From NCBI RefSeq assembly GCF_024643285.1, contig NZ_JAMSLW010000001.1, forward strand, positions 617,239 to 681,238: a DNA stretch of 64,000 bases. Reading direction: 5' to 3'. The notes under the pieces are model-generated. The model made no database searches and was not told the origin of the DNA. It saw nothing but the letters and a program-made list of their open reading frames with translations. Source of the DNA: Parapedobacter lycopersici. Lineage in GTDB: Bacteria; Bacteroidota; Bacteroidia; Sphingobacteriales; Sphingobacteriaceae. This document shows positions 17,728 through 28,300 of the stretch, in pieces. Made by a program: the position numbers and the translations under genes. The first letter of the stretch is position 1. Every line of letters begins with the position of its first letter.

Positions 17728-19935
17728 TTACACTTCATCTTCTACGCTATTTGTGTCAGCATCTCTTAATACTGATGGCTGTGTAATTGGTAAGGTTATA
17801 ATAAATTCGCACCCTCCTACATTCTCATCACTGACAAAGTTAATATCACCGTTGTGTTTAATGATTGTCTGTGAAACTATGGCAAGCCCCAGCCCGGTAC
17901 CTTCCCCTACATCCTTCGTAGTAAAAAATGGATCGAAAATCTTCGTTTTCAGGTCTTCTTTGATTCCAACACCGTTGTCCGTTACCTTGATGAGCACATG
18001 CTGGTCATCGCAAGAGGTGCTCACCAGTATCCTACCACCCGGAGCCCCCTGAAATTTCTCATCCACGGCATGAATCGCGTTCGTAAGGAGATTCAGGAAA
18101 ACCTGGTTCAGCTTGCTCGGAAAACATTCGATATACGGTATGTCACCGAAATCACGTATTACTTCTATCTTTTCCTTATACAGACTGTTAATGATGACCA
18201 GCGTCGATTCCAGCCCTAAATTAACGTCCGCAAATTTCAGATCATCTTCATCCACCCTTGAAAATACCCGTAGACTCTTCACAATCTCCGCAGTGCGCAT
18301 GGCACCCTCCTCAATTCCCTTCAATAGCAGGTTGATCTCATCCCGAAGATAATCATAGTCAATCTCCTCTTTGTATTCGGCTATGGAAATCGCCTTCTGT
18401 TCGGGTGTTTGATCGCTTAACCCGACCCCTTCTATTGTTTCCATTGCTTCAATGATCTGATCTACATCCCTGCTCAACGGCTTCACACTTGCAGTTACAA
18501 AGTTAATGGGATTGTTAATCTCATGCGCGATACCGGCCGTCAGCATACCCAGCGAGGCCAGCTTTTCAGACTCTACCAATTGTGTCTGCGTCTGCTTAAG
18601 ATCAGTCATCGCCTCCTCCAGGCTCTGATTTGCCAATAATAAATCTGCTGTCCGCTTGTTTACTTCTGTTTCCAATAACACGTTTTGTTCGCGGATGATC
18701 TGCGCATTCTTTTGAAAGACACGCAATGCCTGGGCCTGTGATTTTTCCTTGGCACGCCGATAAAAATTGATCCGGTCGGCTAGGGCAAAGGACAACAGTG
18801 AAATCTCCACTATTGACCCTATTTCCAGTATATGCGAAGTGAAATTATTATAGGGAAGCACGTTAAAGTTACGGAGTACAAATAAGATGACACTCAGGAA
18901 AAACAACGAGAAAGCAATAAAAATAAACTTTGCCGGGCGGTGTCCACTTCTACGGATCTGATTGATCACATACAACACATATATGATACCGATGGATGCC
19001 ATCGTCTGAAGAAACATTGCACCGAAATGAATATTAACCAGGCCAATAACCAAACCAACAAGATACAGAATGATGACAATATCAATCCCACGGTCCAGTT
19101 TGGGCGCATTCCTTTTGGTCTTTAAGAACGTCCGGATAAACGCAATGGTGGAAAGTCCGGATAATACCGGTATAATCACGGAGCTATACCTTGCCATCCA
19201 TGGACTCCCTGGCCACAAATACATAAACGCATATCCCTGGAACATCGCCTGGGTTAAACCGACAAATAAGATATATATGATGTAGAAGGTATAACCTCCC
19301 CCTTTTGTTGATATACTTAGGAATAGGTTATATATCATCATAATCAGAATCGCACCGGCGTACAAACCGAAAAGCAAGCTTTTGGTTGAGTTCTTTTTGT
19401 TGATCAGGGCTTCGGTTCCTAAAAAGAGAGGCAACTGTATCTGGTCGTTAGACGAAACAAGCATATAAAACGTCTGGGCTGTGTTTGTCTTGACATCAAT
19501 TGGAAAAATATAGTCCGGTGCGTCTACATACCGCTCCCAGAATGGCCTATACTGTCCCAATGTGTCCGCCCGGATTGTTCCGTCAGCCATTTCGGTATAT
19601 ATGGAAACTCGATCGATTGCGGGCTCACTTAACATCAAATACAGTTTCTGTATATCGGTCTGATTGTTAATGGTAAATTTCAGCCAGATATTCGAACGGC
19701 TAAACCCAAAATTGATCATACCCTGTTTTTCATTGCGGCTAAAGGGCATGTGCTTTACAGCCGCGAAGTCCAGGGCCCTATTTGTGTCCTCATAAATGTA
19801 TATACTTTCGCTGAGGGTCACTAATTGTTCGCTATTCAAATATGAAATTACCTGCTGATCTTCCGCAGCGACAAGTTTCAATACGCTGAAACAAATAACC
19901 AACAATACAGCCCATATTCTAGTAGGGAAATACAT
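17728..19935 (-). CDS. 7TMR-DISM sensor histidine kinase
   Basis: About 735 residues. The order is signal peptide (about 1-25), an extracellular 7TMR-DISMED2-type beta domain (about 30-165, with PAIDRVSIYTEMADG and FYMLVSSNDQIQLPL), a seven-helix membrane region (about 185-390), a coiled coil (about 395-450), a HisKA-like helix with phospho-His in LTAGIAHEINNPINF (about residue 471), and an HATPase domain with N-box LNLLTNAIHAVDEK, DNGVGI and FDPFFTTKDVGEGTG. GTG 19941 is also possible, but ATG 19935 is preferred. It is the last gene of the ThiF-GNAT-kinase operon and follows the GNAT stop directly. DISMED2 domains are thought to bind small carbohydrate-like or other ligands. Confidence 0.92.
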   Translation of the reverse strand: MYFPTRIWAVLLVICFSVLKLVAAEDQQVISYLNSEQLVTLSESIYIYEDTNRALDFAAVKHMPFSRNEKQGMINFGFSRSNIWLKFTINNQTDIQKLYLMLSEPAIDRVSIYTEMADGTIRADTLGQYRPFWERYVDAPDYIFPIDVKTNTAQTFYMLVSSNDQIQLPLFLGTEALINKKNSTKSLLFGLYAGAILIMMIYNLFLSISTKGGGYTFYIIYILFVGLTQAMFQGYAFMYLWPGSPWMARYSSVIIPVLSGLSTIAFIRTFLKTKRNAPKLDRGIDIVIILYLVGLVIGLVNIHFGAMFLQTMASIGIIYVLYVINQIRRSGHRPAKFIFIAFSLFFLSVILFVLRNFNVLPYNNFTSHILEIGSIVEISLLSFALADRINFYRRAKEKSQAQALRVFQKNAQIIREQNVLLETEVNKRTADLLLANQSLEEAMTDLKQTQTQLVESEKLASLGMLTAGIAHEINNPINFVTASVKPLSRDVDQIIEAMETIEGVGLSDQTPEQKAISIAEYKEEIDYDYLRDEINLLLKGIEEGAMRTAEIVKSLRVFSRVDEDDLKFADVNLGLESTLVIINSLYKEKIEVIRDFGDIPYIECFPSKLNQVFLNLLTNAIHAVDEKFQGAPGGRILVSTSCDDQHVLIKVTDNGVGIKEDLKTKIFDPFFTTKDVGEGTGLGLAIVSQTIIKHNGDINFVSDENVGGCEFIITLPITQPSVLRDADTNSVEDEV

Positions 19936-19941
19936 AGTCAC

Positions 19942-20643
19942 TTATAAATTAAATTTAGGCACCTTCAAATCGTATCTTACCGGGAACTCTCCTTTCGGGC
20001 CTCTCTCCAAAGTTTCCTGTTGTGGGTTATTTCTTAATGATAGTATTTTTTCACGCTCTGTATCGGTCGCCCGGCTAAGGTCATGGATATCGTGCATCCG
20101 CATCACAGTAGCAATAAGGTCATCCTTAGGATAATAAAACAGTCCGTTGTTGCCCAGTGATTTTTCGACCTCACATCCCAAACGTAATCCCATTTTCACC
20201 GTAATCGGTGCACACAACACCAACAGGCTGGCTACCGGCAACTGGGTTGTGATGGCTACCCCCACCCTGGCCAGGATGTAGCTGCCAATTCCCATGCCAG
20301 CGATTTCTCTTGAATTCCAAAGCCCGCATATTTCACACGTCCCTCCCCGCAACTCATCCGAACGGATCAAATCGTATATCTGTTCGTCGTAACGGCCAAT
20401 GGCCGTTTCAATAGGCAGTGTTAAACTGCTACGCGCAAGCTGTACCCTGGCCCCACCGTAAACCATGCCTGTTTCCGGATTTTCGACAAGGATAACTACG
20501 GTATTCGGGTCGTCTACCCAATCTTGCCTATTTGATGTGATTTGACTGATCCCAAAAATCTCCAACAATTTTCGGTGCCCGACAATAAACTTTTCGCAAG
20601 CTTCAGGATCCTCGGGCGCTATAAAAGTTCGGATTAGAACCAT
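19942..20643 (-). CDS. GNAT-like acyltransferase, autoinducer-synthase-like topology
   Basis: A 233-residue protein that I place in the GNAT fold on limited grounds. It shows VVILVENPETGMVYGGARVQ (a beta-strand pair as in acetyltransferases and LuxI-type synthases), then CEICGLWNSREIAGMGIG, where the E-x-x-x-x-W-N/S-R pattern and following glycine loop resemble the E/R core and acyl-CoA pyrophosphate loop. The C-terminal third (RMHDIHDLSR onward) has no parallel that I recognise. There is no signal peptide. It sits between the E1-like gene (5-base gap) and the histidine kinase (no gap), so the three products probably act in one pathway. Substrate unknown; N-acyl-amino-acid or signal synthesis is only a hypothesis. 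Confidence 0.6.
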   Translation of the reverse strand: MVLIRTFIAPEDPEACEKFIVGHRKLLEIFGISQITSNRQDWVDDPNTVVILVENPETGMVYGGARVQLARSSLTLPIETAIGRYDEQIYDLIRSDELRGGTCEICGLWNSREIAGMGIGSYILARVGVAITTQLPVASLLVLCAPITVKMGLRLGCEVEKSLGNNGLFYYPKDDLIATVMRMHDIHDLSRATDTEREKILSLRNNPQQETLERGPKGEFPVRYDLKVPKFNL

Positions 20644-20648
20644 CTTCC

Positions 20649-21752
20649 TTAGTTAGCTTTTTCCTCTTGTATCAAATCTTCAAAATCGACAAAATATCGA
20701 CCGGAGATTGAAAATTTTCCTAACAGAGACCTGCGGGTGACATCTGTTACCATTGCTCCTCCAAGCATGACAGCCGACGCCAGCTGCGGCCAGCCGGTAA
20801 TCGTCCTGTTCATTTCCTGAAGTGATAACTTCATCGCCTCGGAAACATTTTCCATGCCAATAATTTCAACCAGGTATTGGATTTTTTGCTGTATGGTTAA
20901 ATCTTTTAGCGTTTTTTCCAGTTCAGCGAACGACTGTCCTTCAATAGCCGATAGCCGGCCATGAAATATAGGCCGGTCCCTTTCTAAATCGAACCGTTCA
21001 ATATCCAACATTCCTTTATCGTTTGTATCCATGATCACGGGAATGCCAAACTCGCGGGCTTTAAGCCGGCTCAGGATCTTTACATCAATACCATCACATT
21101 CCTCCACCAACATATCAAGTGCACCGTTTCCGGTAAGAAAATCATCAATATTCTGAAAATTTATTCCTTCCGAATAACAACTCACCTGTATATAGGGATC
21201 CATTTCGGCGATTTGGCGTGCCGTAATAATGGTTTTATTCTCGCCCAGGTGATGTACTCCGGCACGGATCCTGTTCATATTGCTCAGTTCCAATGTATCA
21301 AAATCGCCCAGGCGTAATTCCCCGCAAATACGCTCCATTGCCATTGTTACTGCAACACTTTGTCCTACAGAGAGTCCGATCACGCCAATTTTCTTTTTGC
21401 GCAACGCCTGAACTTCTTCAAATGAAATTTTATATACGTTCCTGTTTGTCCGGACTTCAATAAATTCTTCTTCATCCAGCAAATGAACAATCTTATTCAG
21501 CCAGGGATAATAGGCCCAAACTCCATAATCTTCCAGGCTGGTGTCCGGCTGAACATGGGCCATGATCAACAGGTGTCTTTTGTCGTCGGTTATTTTTTCT
21601 GTCGGATTCCTTACCTTTATAAGTTCGCCAAGCTGTGCATAAATAGTGTCGACGCTTTCGATATGGGGTTTTTCGAGTAACAGCTGATCCATTGCTTCCG
21701 CATCTTGTCCATTACGTCTTCTAAATAACAACGGCCGATATGTTGTGTTCAT
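20649..21752 (-). CDS. ThiF/MoeB/HesA-family E1-like adenylyltransferase
   Basis: A 367-residue protein with the E1-like Rossmann core: KKKIGVIGLSVGQSVAVTMA (about 112-131) for nucleotide binding, DFDTLELSNMNRIRAG (about 152-167; the Asp and the N-x-x-R are typical ATP/adenylate contacts), then VEECDGIDVK and PVIMDTNDKG. Such enzymes adenylate a C-terminal carboxylate (ThiS/MoaD/ubiquitin-like or a peptide). The CxxC zinc pairs of MoeB/ThiF are absent, and the roughly 100-residue N-terminal extension and C-terminal part (WPQLASAVMLGGAMVTDVTR) are unlike them. It reminds me of the Rv1355c/MoeY subgroup, from memory only. It starts the operon and is divergent from the PKS-NRPS gene. Confidence 0.78.
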   Translation of the reverse strand: MNTTYRPLLFRRRNGQDAEAMDQLLLEKPHIESVDTIYAQLGELIKVRNPTEKITDDKRHLLIMAHVQPDTSLEDYGVWAYYPWLNKIVHLLDEEEFIEVRTNRNVYKISFEEVQALRKKKIGVIGLSVGQSVAVTMAMERICGELRLGDFDTLELSNMNRIRAGVHHLGENKTIITARQIAEMDPYIQVSCYSEGINFQNIDDFLTGNGALDMLVEECDGIDVKILSRLKAREFGIPVIMDTNDKGMLDIERFDLERDRPIFHGRLSAIEGQSFAELEKTLKDLTIQQKIQYLVEIIGMENVSEAMKLSLQEMNRTITGWPQLASAVMLGGAMVTDVTRRSLLGKFSISGRYFVDFEDLIQEEKAN

Positions 21753-22306
21753 AATACTACTTAATCGATATAAGTTATTATACTTTACTGCCTAATCGAA
21801 ATAGGCTACATGCTTATCGAATACATTAAAATGAATATGCATCGTTCCCTATACTGAATCAACGAACCGAAAGAAAACTGACTAACAGTCACTTACGAAA
21901 CTGAAACGTATAAGCAGGTTTATCCAAATAAGACACTGATGTTAATTTAATCTTTCGTTACAAAAATAATAAGACTGTTCGTAATTCTTATTCCAACTCA
22001 TACTTTTATCTTTTTTTTATATACAAAAGATTTTTTCAGGTATTTTTGCTTAAAATTAGCTAGAAAAACGTTAACGGGCTCCAAACACTTCATTCAAGTT
22101 CAAGCGTATTACCCGTGTTCAGATTCGGCCTTTCCTTTTGCCAATATCATTGGTCAATCGACGGCAACTTACGAAATAATTTGTGCTATATATCGAAAAA
22201 CTGAATAAAATGATTTTTATCAAAGGTTAACATATTATTTTGTATGTTCGCACATGGTATCTTAAATTTGACTTATTCCTAAACAACCAGTCTTCACATT
22301 ATACGC
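21753..22306. other. Divergent intergenic regulatory region
   Basis: A 554-base A+T-rich region between the E1-like operon and the PKS-NRPS gene with no credible gene. It contains the synthetase promoter (22240-22270). Close to the E1-like start lie three copies of a (T/A)ATCGA(A/T) element: TAATCGATA at 21762-21770, TAATCGAAA at 21793-21801 and TTATCGAAT at 21814-21822. These could be regulator sites. CAAAAATA at 21961-21968 is a possible minus-strand -7 element for the E1-like operon, but no properly spaced -33 was found. Confidence 0.5.
22240..22270 (+). promoter_or_regulatory. Promoter of the hybrid PKS-NRPS gene
   Basis: TTG (22240-22242) and TAAATTTG (22263-22270) with a 20-base spacer fit the Bacteroidota -33/-7 pattern. 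ATG 22307 follows about 30 bases after the expected transcription start. Confidence 0.65.
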
Positions 22307-25300
22307 ATGAATCAGCAAGGTCATTATCTGCACCAGCTTTTCGCGGCTTCTGTCGCCGAACATCAATTAGGTACCGCGATAATTTACCGGGACACTTCGA
22401 TTACCTATGCTGAACTTGATATTCGGTCAACTCAGTTAGCCAACAAAATCATTGTCAACTATCCGGATGACCCTTTCATAGGTATTAGTACAACCCGGGG
22501 TATTTCAACAATCATCGCCGTTTTGGCCATTCTTAAGTCAGGAAAGGCCTATATCCCTTTGGATAAAGATTATCCGGAACAGCGATTGACGCAGATTATC
22601 ACGGATTCACGACTTACGTGTTGTATCGCAATCGATAATGAACGGTCATTTTTCAATCAGTTGGCTATAGCGGTGTTGTCGCCTGATGCAGAAGAAGAAA
22701 GTCATCAGCTGGCCGCATCAAATCAATTCGGCAATGCCTATGTATTATATACATCCGGTTCAACCGGGGCTCCGAAGGGTGTGTTGATGGGGCATGGGGC
22801 CCTGGTTAATTTACTGCAATGGCAAAGCCAGCATTCCACTGCCGGCAAGGAAAGTGTCACTCTTCAGTTTTCTCCGCTGACTTTCGATGTTTCTTTTCAG
22901 GAAATTTTCGCCACCCTTACCACTGGTGGCACCCTGGCGCTGATAGATGATGATACTCGGCTTAATTCAGTTGATCTTTTAACGTTTATTGACGACTACC
23001 GCGTCAATCGCATATTTCTGCCGTTTGTTGCTTTGCAGTTATTGGCAGATACTGCATACCATCATCGCATTTATCCGCAGTCCCTTCGGGAAATTATTAC
23101 AGCAGGTGAACAATTAAAAATCACGGCGCAGCTGGTCAAATTCTTTTCAGCATTGCCGTCGGCCACATTGTACAATCAATATGGGCCAACGGAATGCCAT
23201 GTGGTTTCTGCCCTGGAGCTGACCGGGAGTCCGCAGGACTGGCCCGAGCTGCCATCTATTGGAACCCCGATCGATCAGGTATATTTCGTTATACTGGACG
23301 ACGCACTTCAGCCGGTTCAACCTGGGACGATAGGTGAATTATATATTGGCGGTGCATGCCTTGCTGAAGGCTATTTACATCAGGAGGTACTCACCGCTGA
23401 GAAGTTTATCAACTGGGAACACCAGGGAAATGCAGATCGGATTTATAAGACGGGCGACCTAGTATGCGAACTACCAGACGGCAATTTTGAGTTTCTGGGT
23501 AGAAAAGACCACCAGGTAAAAGTCCGGGGATATCGCATTGAGTTGGGTGAGATCGAAGTCCAATTAAACCGCCTCCCCCAAATCCAGGATGCCGTTGTCC
23601 AGGCTTTCGGCCAGGATACGTCCGAAAAGAAACTGGTCGCATTCCTCATTCCTGCCTCAAAGGACCGGGGACTGGAAGAAATTAAGCAGCAGTTAAAAGC
23701 ACAGATGCCGGCGTATATGATGCCGAGTGCATTCATCTGGGTCGACGCTTTTCCCAAGACTGCCAGTGGCAAGGTAGACCGCAAGGCACTTACATTGCCG
23801 ATACTTAAACGGCCTGATGGCAACGTGCCCTATAAAAATCCGTCCAGTCCGCTGGAAAAACAACTGGCCGCACTATGGGCCGAGTTACTGTATCTCGACC
23901 GTGTTGGGATACATGATAATTTCTTTGATCTGGGTGGGAATTCCTTACTGGCGCAAAAGACGGTCAACCAGCTTCAGCACGATTCAGGACATAAACTTCC
24001 GATTACGAAGCTGTATCAGCACCCGACCATTGCTGCCATTGCCGCCTATTTTGAAGATAAAGATGGTACCGCCCAATCCGTTAAGCGCAAAAGCAGAACG
24101 GTCCGTCAAAATAAAATCACGCCAATTGCCGTTGTCGGCATGGAAGCGGTTTTGCCCGGAGCAGCTAACATCGAAGAATTCTTACAGCTATTGCGTGCAG
24201 GTGGAGAGGGGATCACATTTTTCAAACCCGACGAGCTGGACCCACAGGTAACGGACGCCCTAAAAAAGGATCCCGATTATGTTGCAGCCCGGGGCGTGGT
24301 CAATGATATCGAATTATTTGACTGTGCATTTTTCGGCATATCCCCCACCACCGCCGAGGTGATGGATCCCCAGCAACGTGTTTTTTTAGAATTGTCCTAT
24401 AACCTGCTTGAAAAAACGGGCAACTTATCAGCAAAGAAGGAGCAGGACATCGGTGTATTTGCCGGATGCGGAACCAATCACTATTTTTTAAACAACGTAC
24501 TCTCCCACCCGGACAAGATTGACTTACTGGGAAAACTACCTGTCAGTTATGTAAATGAAAAGGATTACATCAGTAGCCGTACTGCATACCACTTGGACCT
24601 GAAAGGTCCGGCCGTAAGTGTATTATCTGCATGTTCGACTTCTGCCCTTGCGGTTGCCCAGGCAGTTGAGAGTTTGCAATATGGCCATTGTGAACTGGCC
24701 ATTGCCGGAGGCGCTTCCATTCATGTTCCTACGAAAAGTGGCCATATTTACCAAGAAGGTGCGATGTTCAGTAAAGATGGGCATTGCCGGCCGTTCGATG
24801 CAGATGCTACGGGAACCGTTTTTAGTGATGGTGCAGGTGCTATATTATTAAAGCCACTGGACAATGCGCTTGCTGACGGGGATACGATTTATGCTGTTAT
24901 CAAAGGCATTGGGATCAACAATGACGGCAATCGGAAAAGCAGTTTCACTGCACCGAGTTCGGAAGGGCAACGCGCAGCCATCGAAATGGCCATTGCCAAT
25001 GCCAACCTAAAACCAGCAGCTATCTCTTATGTAGAAACACACGGTACGGCTACGCCGATTGGCGATCCAATCGAAATTGAAGGCCTTTCGCTTGCTTTCG
25101 GTGAAACTCCGGAAAAGCAACACTGTGCTATTGGCTCGGTCAAGAGCAATATTGGGCATTTAACGCACGCTGCAGGGATTGCTGGGATTATAAAAACCTG
25201 TCTCTCGCTCTACCATAAACAGCTGTTTCCCACGCTACATTACAGGCGTCCCAACCCGGCTATTAATTTTACCGATAGCCCGTTTTATGTGAACACCACA

Positions 25301-28300
25301 CTCCGCGACTGGGAGCAAGAGCAACGGATTGCAGGTGTTAGCTCCTTCGGTGTAGGGGGTACGAACTTGCATCTAATCCTTGGAGAAGCTCCTGCTACTC
25401 CGGCAAACACCGCTTCGGAACAGCCAGTTGAATTCCGGCGAACAGAACAACTGATTTGCTGGTCGGCAAAATCGGAGGCCAGCATACAGCGTTACGCTGA
25501 CCTGCTTACTTCCTTTCTACGGGAGCAACCGGGAATCGAATTAGCAGATATTGCTTATACATTGCTGAAGACCCGTCAGGATTACAATTACCGAGCAGTT
25601 TTAACCGCAGCCTCCGTTGACGCTTTACTGGAAAAGCTGACGCATCCGTCATTACTTCAGGAAGCTTCAAAGAAACTGGAGCAGTACCTGGATGCGGTAG
25701 TTTTTATGTTTCCCGGCCAGGGTGCCCAATTTGTGCATATGGGCTGGGAGTTATATCGGGAAGAGCCTCATTTCAAAGCGGCTATCGACCGGTGCATCGG
25801 TTTACTTGACCCCACATTTGGAAAAGAACTTTACGCTGTTATTTATCCTGAAGCGGCGGATGAAGAAGCGGCCGAAAAATTGAAAAACACCTATTTTACG
25901 CAGCCTGCTATTTTTATCGTTTCCTATGCGCTTGCCCAGACATGGACCGCCTGGGGCCTCCGCCCCCAAGCCTATATCGGTCATAGTATAGGCGAGTTTC
26001 TGGCAGCTCACCTAGCCGGCGTCTTTTCACTCGAAGATGCGTTAAAACTGGTTACGGCCCGGGCTGCAATGATCCAGAAATTGCCAGCCGGTAGCATGCT
26101 GTCAGTCCGCATGTCCGAATCTGAGCTAAGAACAATACTTCCCAAAGAACTTTCCATTGCCGCAGCAAATGCCCCGATGCTTACCGTTGTTTCGGGAGAA
26201 AAAAATGCCGTAACGGCATTCTCAGCACTATTAACCGAACAAGGAACCGCAAACCGTCTGCTGCATACCAGTCACGCTTTCCATTCATCCATGATGCTTC
26301 CAGCAGTGGCGGCATTTGAGAAAATAGTATCAGAAGTTGCGCTTCATGTTCCAAAAACACCCATTGTTTCTACGGTAACCGGCGAATGGTTAACTGATGA
26401 GGAGGCCACATCAGCCCACTACTGGAGCAATCACATGGTTGCCACTGTGAAATTCGCTGCCGCGGTTGATTTTGCACACCAACAGCTGAATCCGTTGTTT
26501 TTGGAGGTTGGCCCCGGAAACGTAGGCTGTACGCTTGTACAGCAGCAGCTTAAGGCATCACCGGCGATACCGTCGCTGCCTATGCCCATGGCATCAGGCA
26601 AGCAGACTACGATACACCAGGCTGCCGGCAAACTTTGGCAGCTGGGTATTTCCCTCGACTGGTCTGCCTATTTTAACAGGACAGACCGCAGCTTTTTAGT
26701 TCAGTTGCCTACCTATGCTTATAACAAAAAGCGATATTGGCTGACGCCAGCAGTACGGGATCATCAGGCAATGAGTACGGCACCTGCCGCCAATCCACAG
26801 CATAATGAGACACAATCAGTTATCATGAGAAAAGAAATAATTATACAGGAAATCCGGACATTATTGGAAGGGGCCTCGGGGATAGAAATGGGACAGGCTG
26901 GCAACCAGGACAGCTTTTTTGAACTGGGCTTCGATTCCCTACTGCTTACGCAGATTGCTAGTAACTTAAAAAGCAAATTCAACGTACCGATTACATTCAG
27001 GCAACTGAATGAGGACCTGTACAGTCTGGACACGCTGGCACAATACCTGGATGAACAGCTGCCTGCCGAGGCCTATCGCCAGGAAACGGCCACAGCGCCG
27101 GTATCATTACCTGCAACTGCATATGAATCATCCCATACGCTGGCAGCAGCCCCGGCATTTCGGACGGACGCAACCATAGCGCCGCCGCCGAATGGCTCCA
27201 ACATCGCGTTGAACCTTGTTGCGCAGCAACTCAATTTACTCGCGCAGCAAATACAGCTCATGCAGGGGCAGCAGGCCGTACCCGTTATCGCCAGTGCCAG
27301 TGCATCCCCCGCTACCGGCACAACCGCAGTGGCATCACCACCAGCCGTAAACGGCAATGCTACCTCCGATCTGACAGCGGATGAAGTAGCAGCCTTCAAA
27401 AAGCCGTTTGGAGCGACTGCCAAAATTGACAAACACGTCACTGAGTTAAGTGAAAAACAGCTTCAGTTCCTGCAGGACTTCGTTTCAAGGTACAACGAAA
27501 AAACGAAGGCCAGTAAAGATTATTGCCAGCAGCACCGCTCCTACATGGCAGACCCAAGGATTGTGTCCGGATTTAAGCCCTATACGAAGGAGATGATTTA
27601 TTCGCTTGTCGTGAACCGATCAGATGGAAGCAGTCTGTGGGACATCGATGGCAACCAATATGTCGACGCGCTCAATGGGTTTGGCTCCAACTTTTTGGGC
27701 TATCAGGCGCCTGTCCTGAAAGAGGCTTTACTCAGCCAAATTGAAAAAGGCTACGAAATAGGACCGCAACATGAACTGGCCGGAGAGGTATGCAATCTCA
27801 TCTGCTCCTTTACCGGATTTGACCGGGCCGGCCTGTGCAATACTGGCTCAGAAGCCGTACTGGGCGCCATCCGTATCGCCCGTACCGTTACCGGCAAGAA
27901 ACTGATTGTTGCATTCAACGGTTCCTATCATGGTATCAATGATGAAGTGCTTGTCCGGGGAACCAAAAAACTTAAGTCGTTTCCCGCTGCGGCCGGTATT
28001 ATGCCCGAAGCTGTTCACAATATTCTAGTATTGGACTACGGCACCGATGAAGCGCTAAGCATCATCCGGGAACGGGCTGCGGATATTGCCGCGGTGCTCG
28101 TTGAACCCGTACAAAGCAGACGACCCGAATTCCAGCCGATTGACTTTCTTAAAAAATTACGTCAGCTGACCAATGATAATGGCTTATTATTGATTTTTGA
28201 CGAAGTAATCACCGGTTTCCGCATGCATCCCGGTGGTGCACAGGCACTATTCGGGGTTAAGGCAGATTTAGCGACTTATGGAAAAGTGATTGGTGGTGGA

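Noticed and set aside
26940-27480. Possible extra carrier or docking domain in the Ala/Pro/Gln-rich linker of the PKS-NRPS
   Set aside because: Only one Ser-carrying carrier motif (DSLL) was seen before the linker; the rest is low-complexity.
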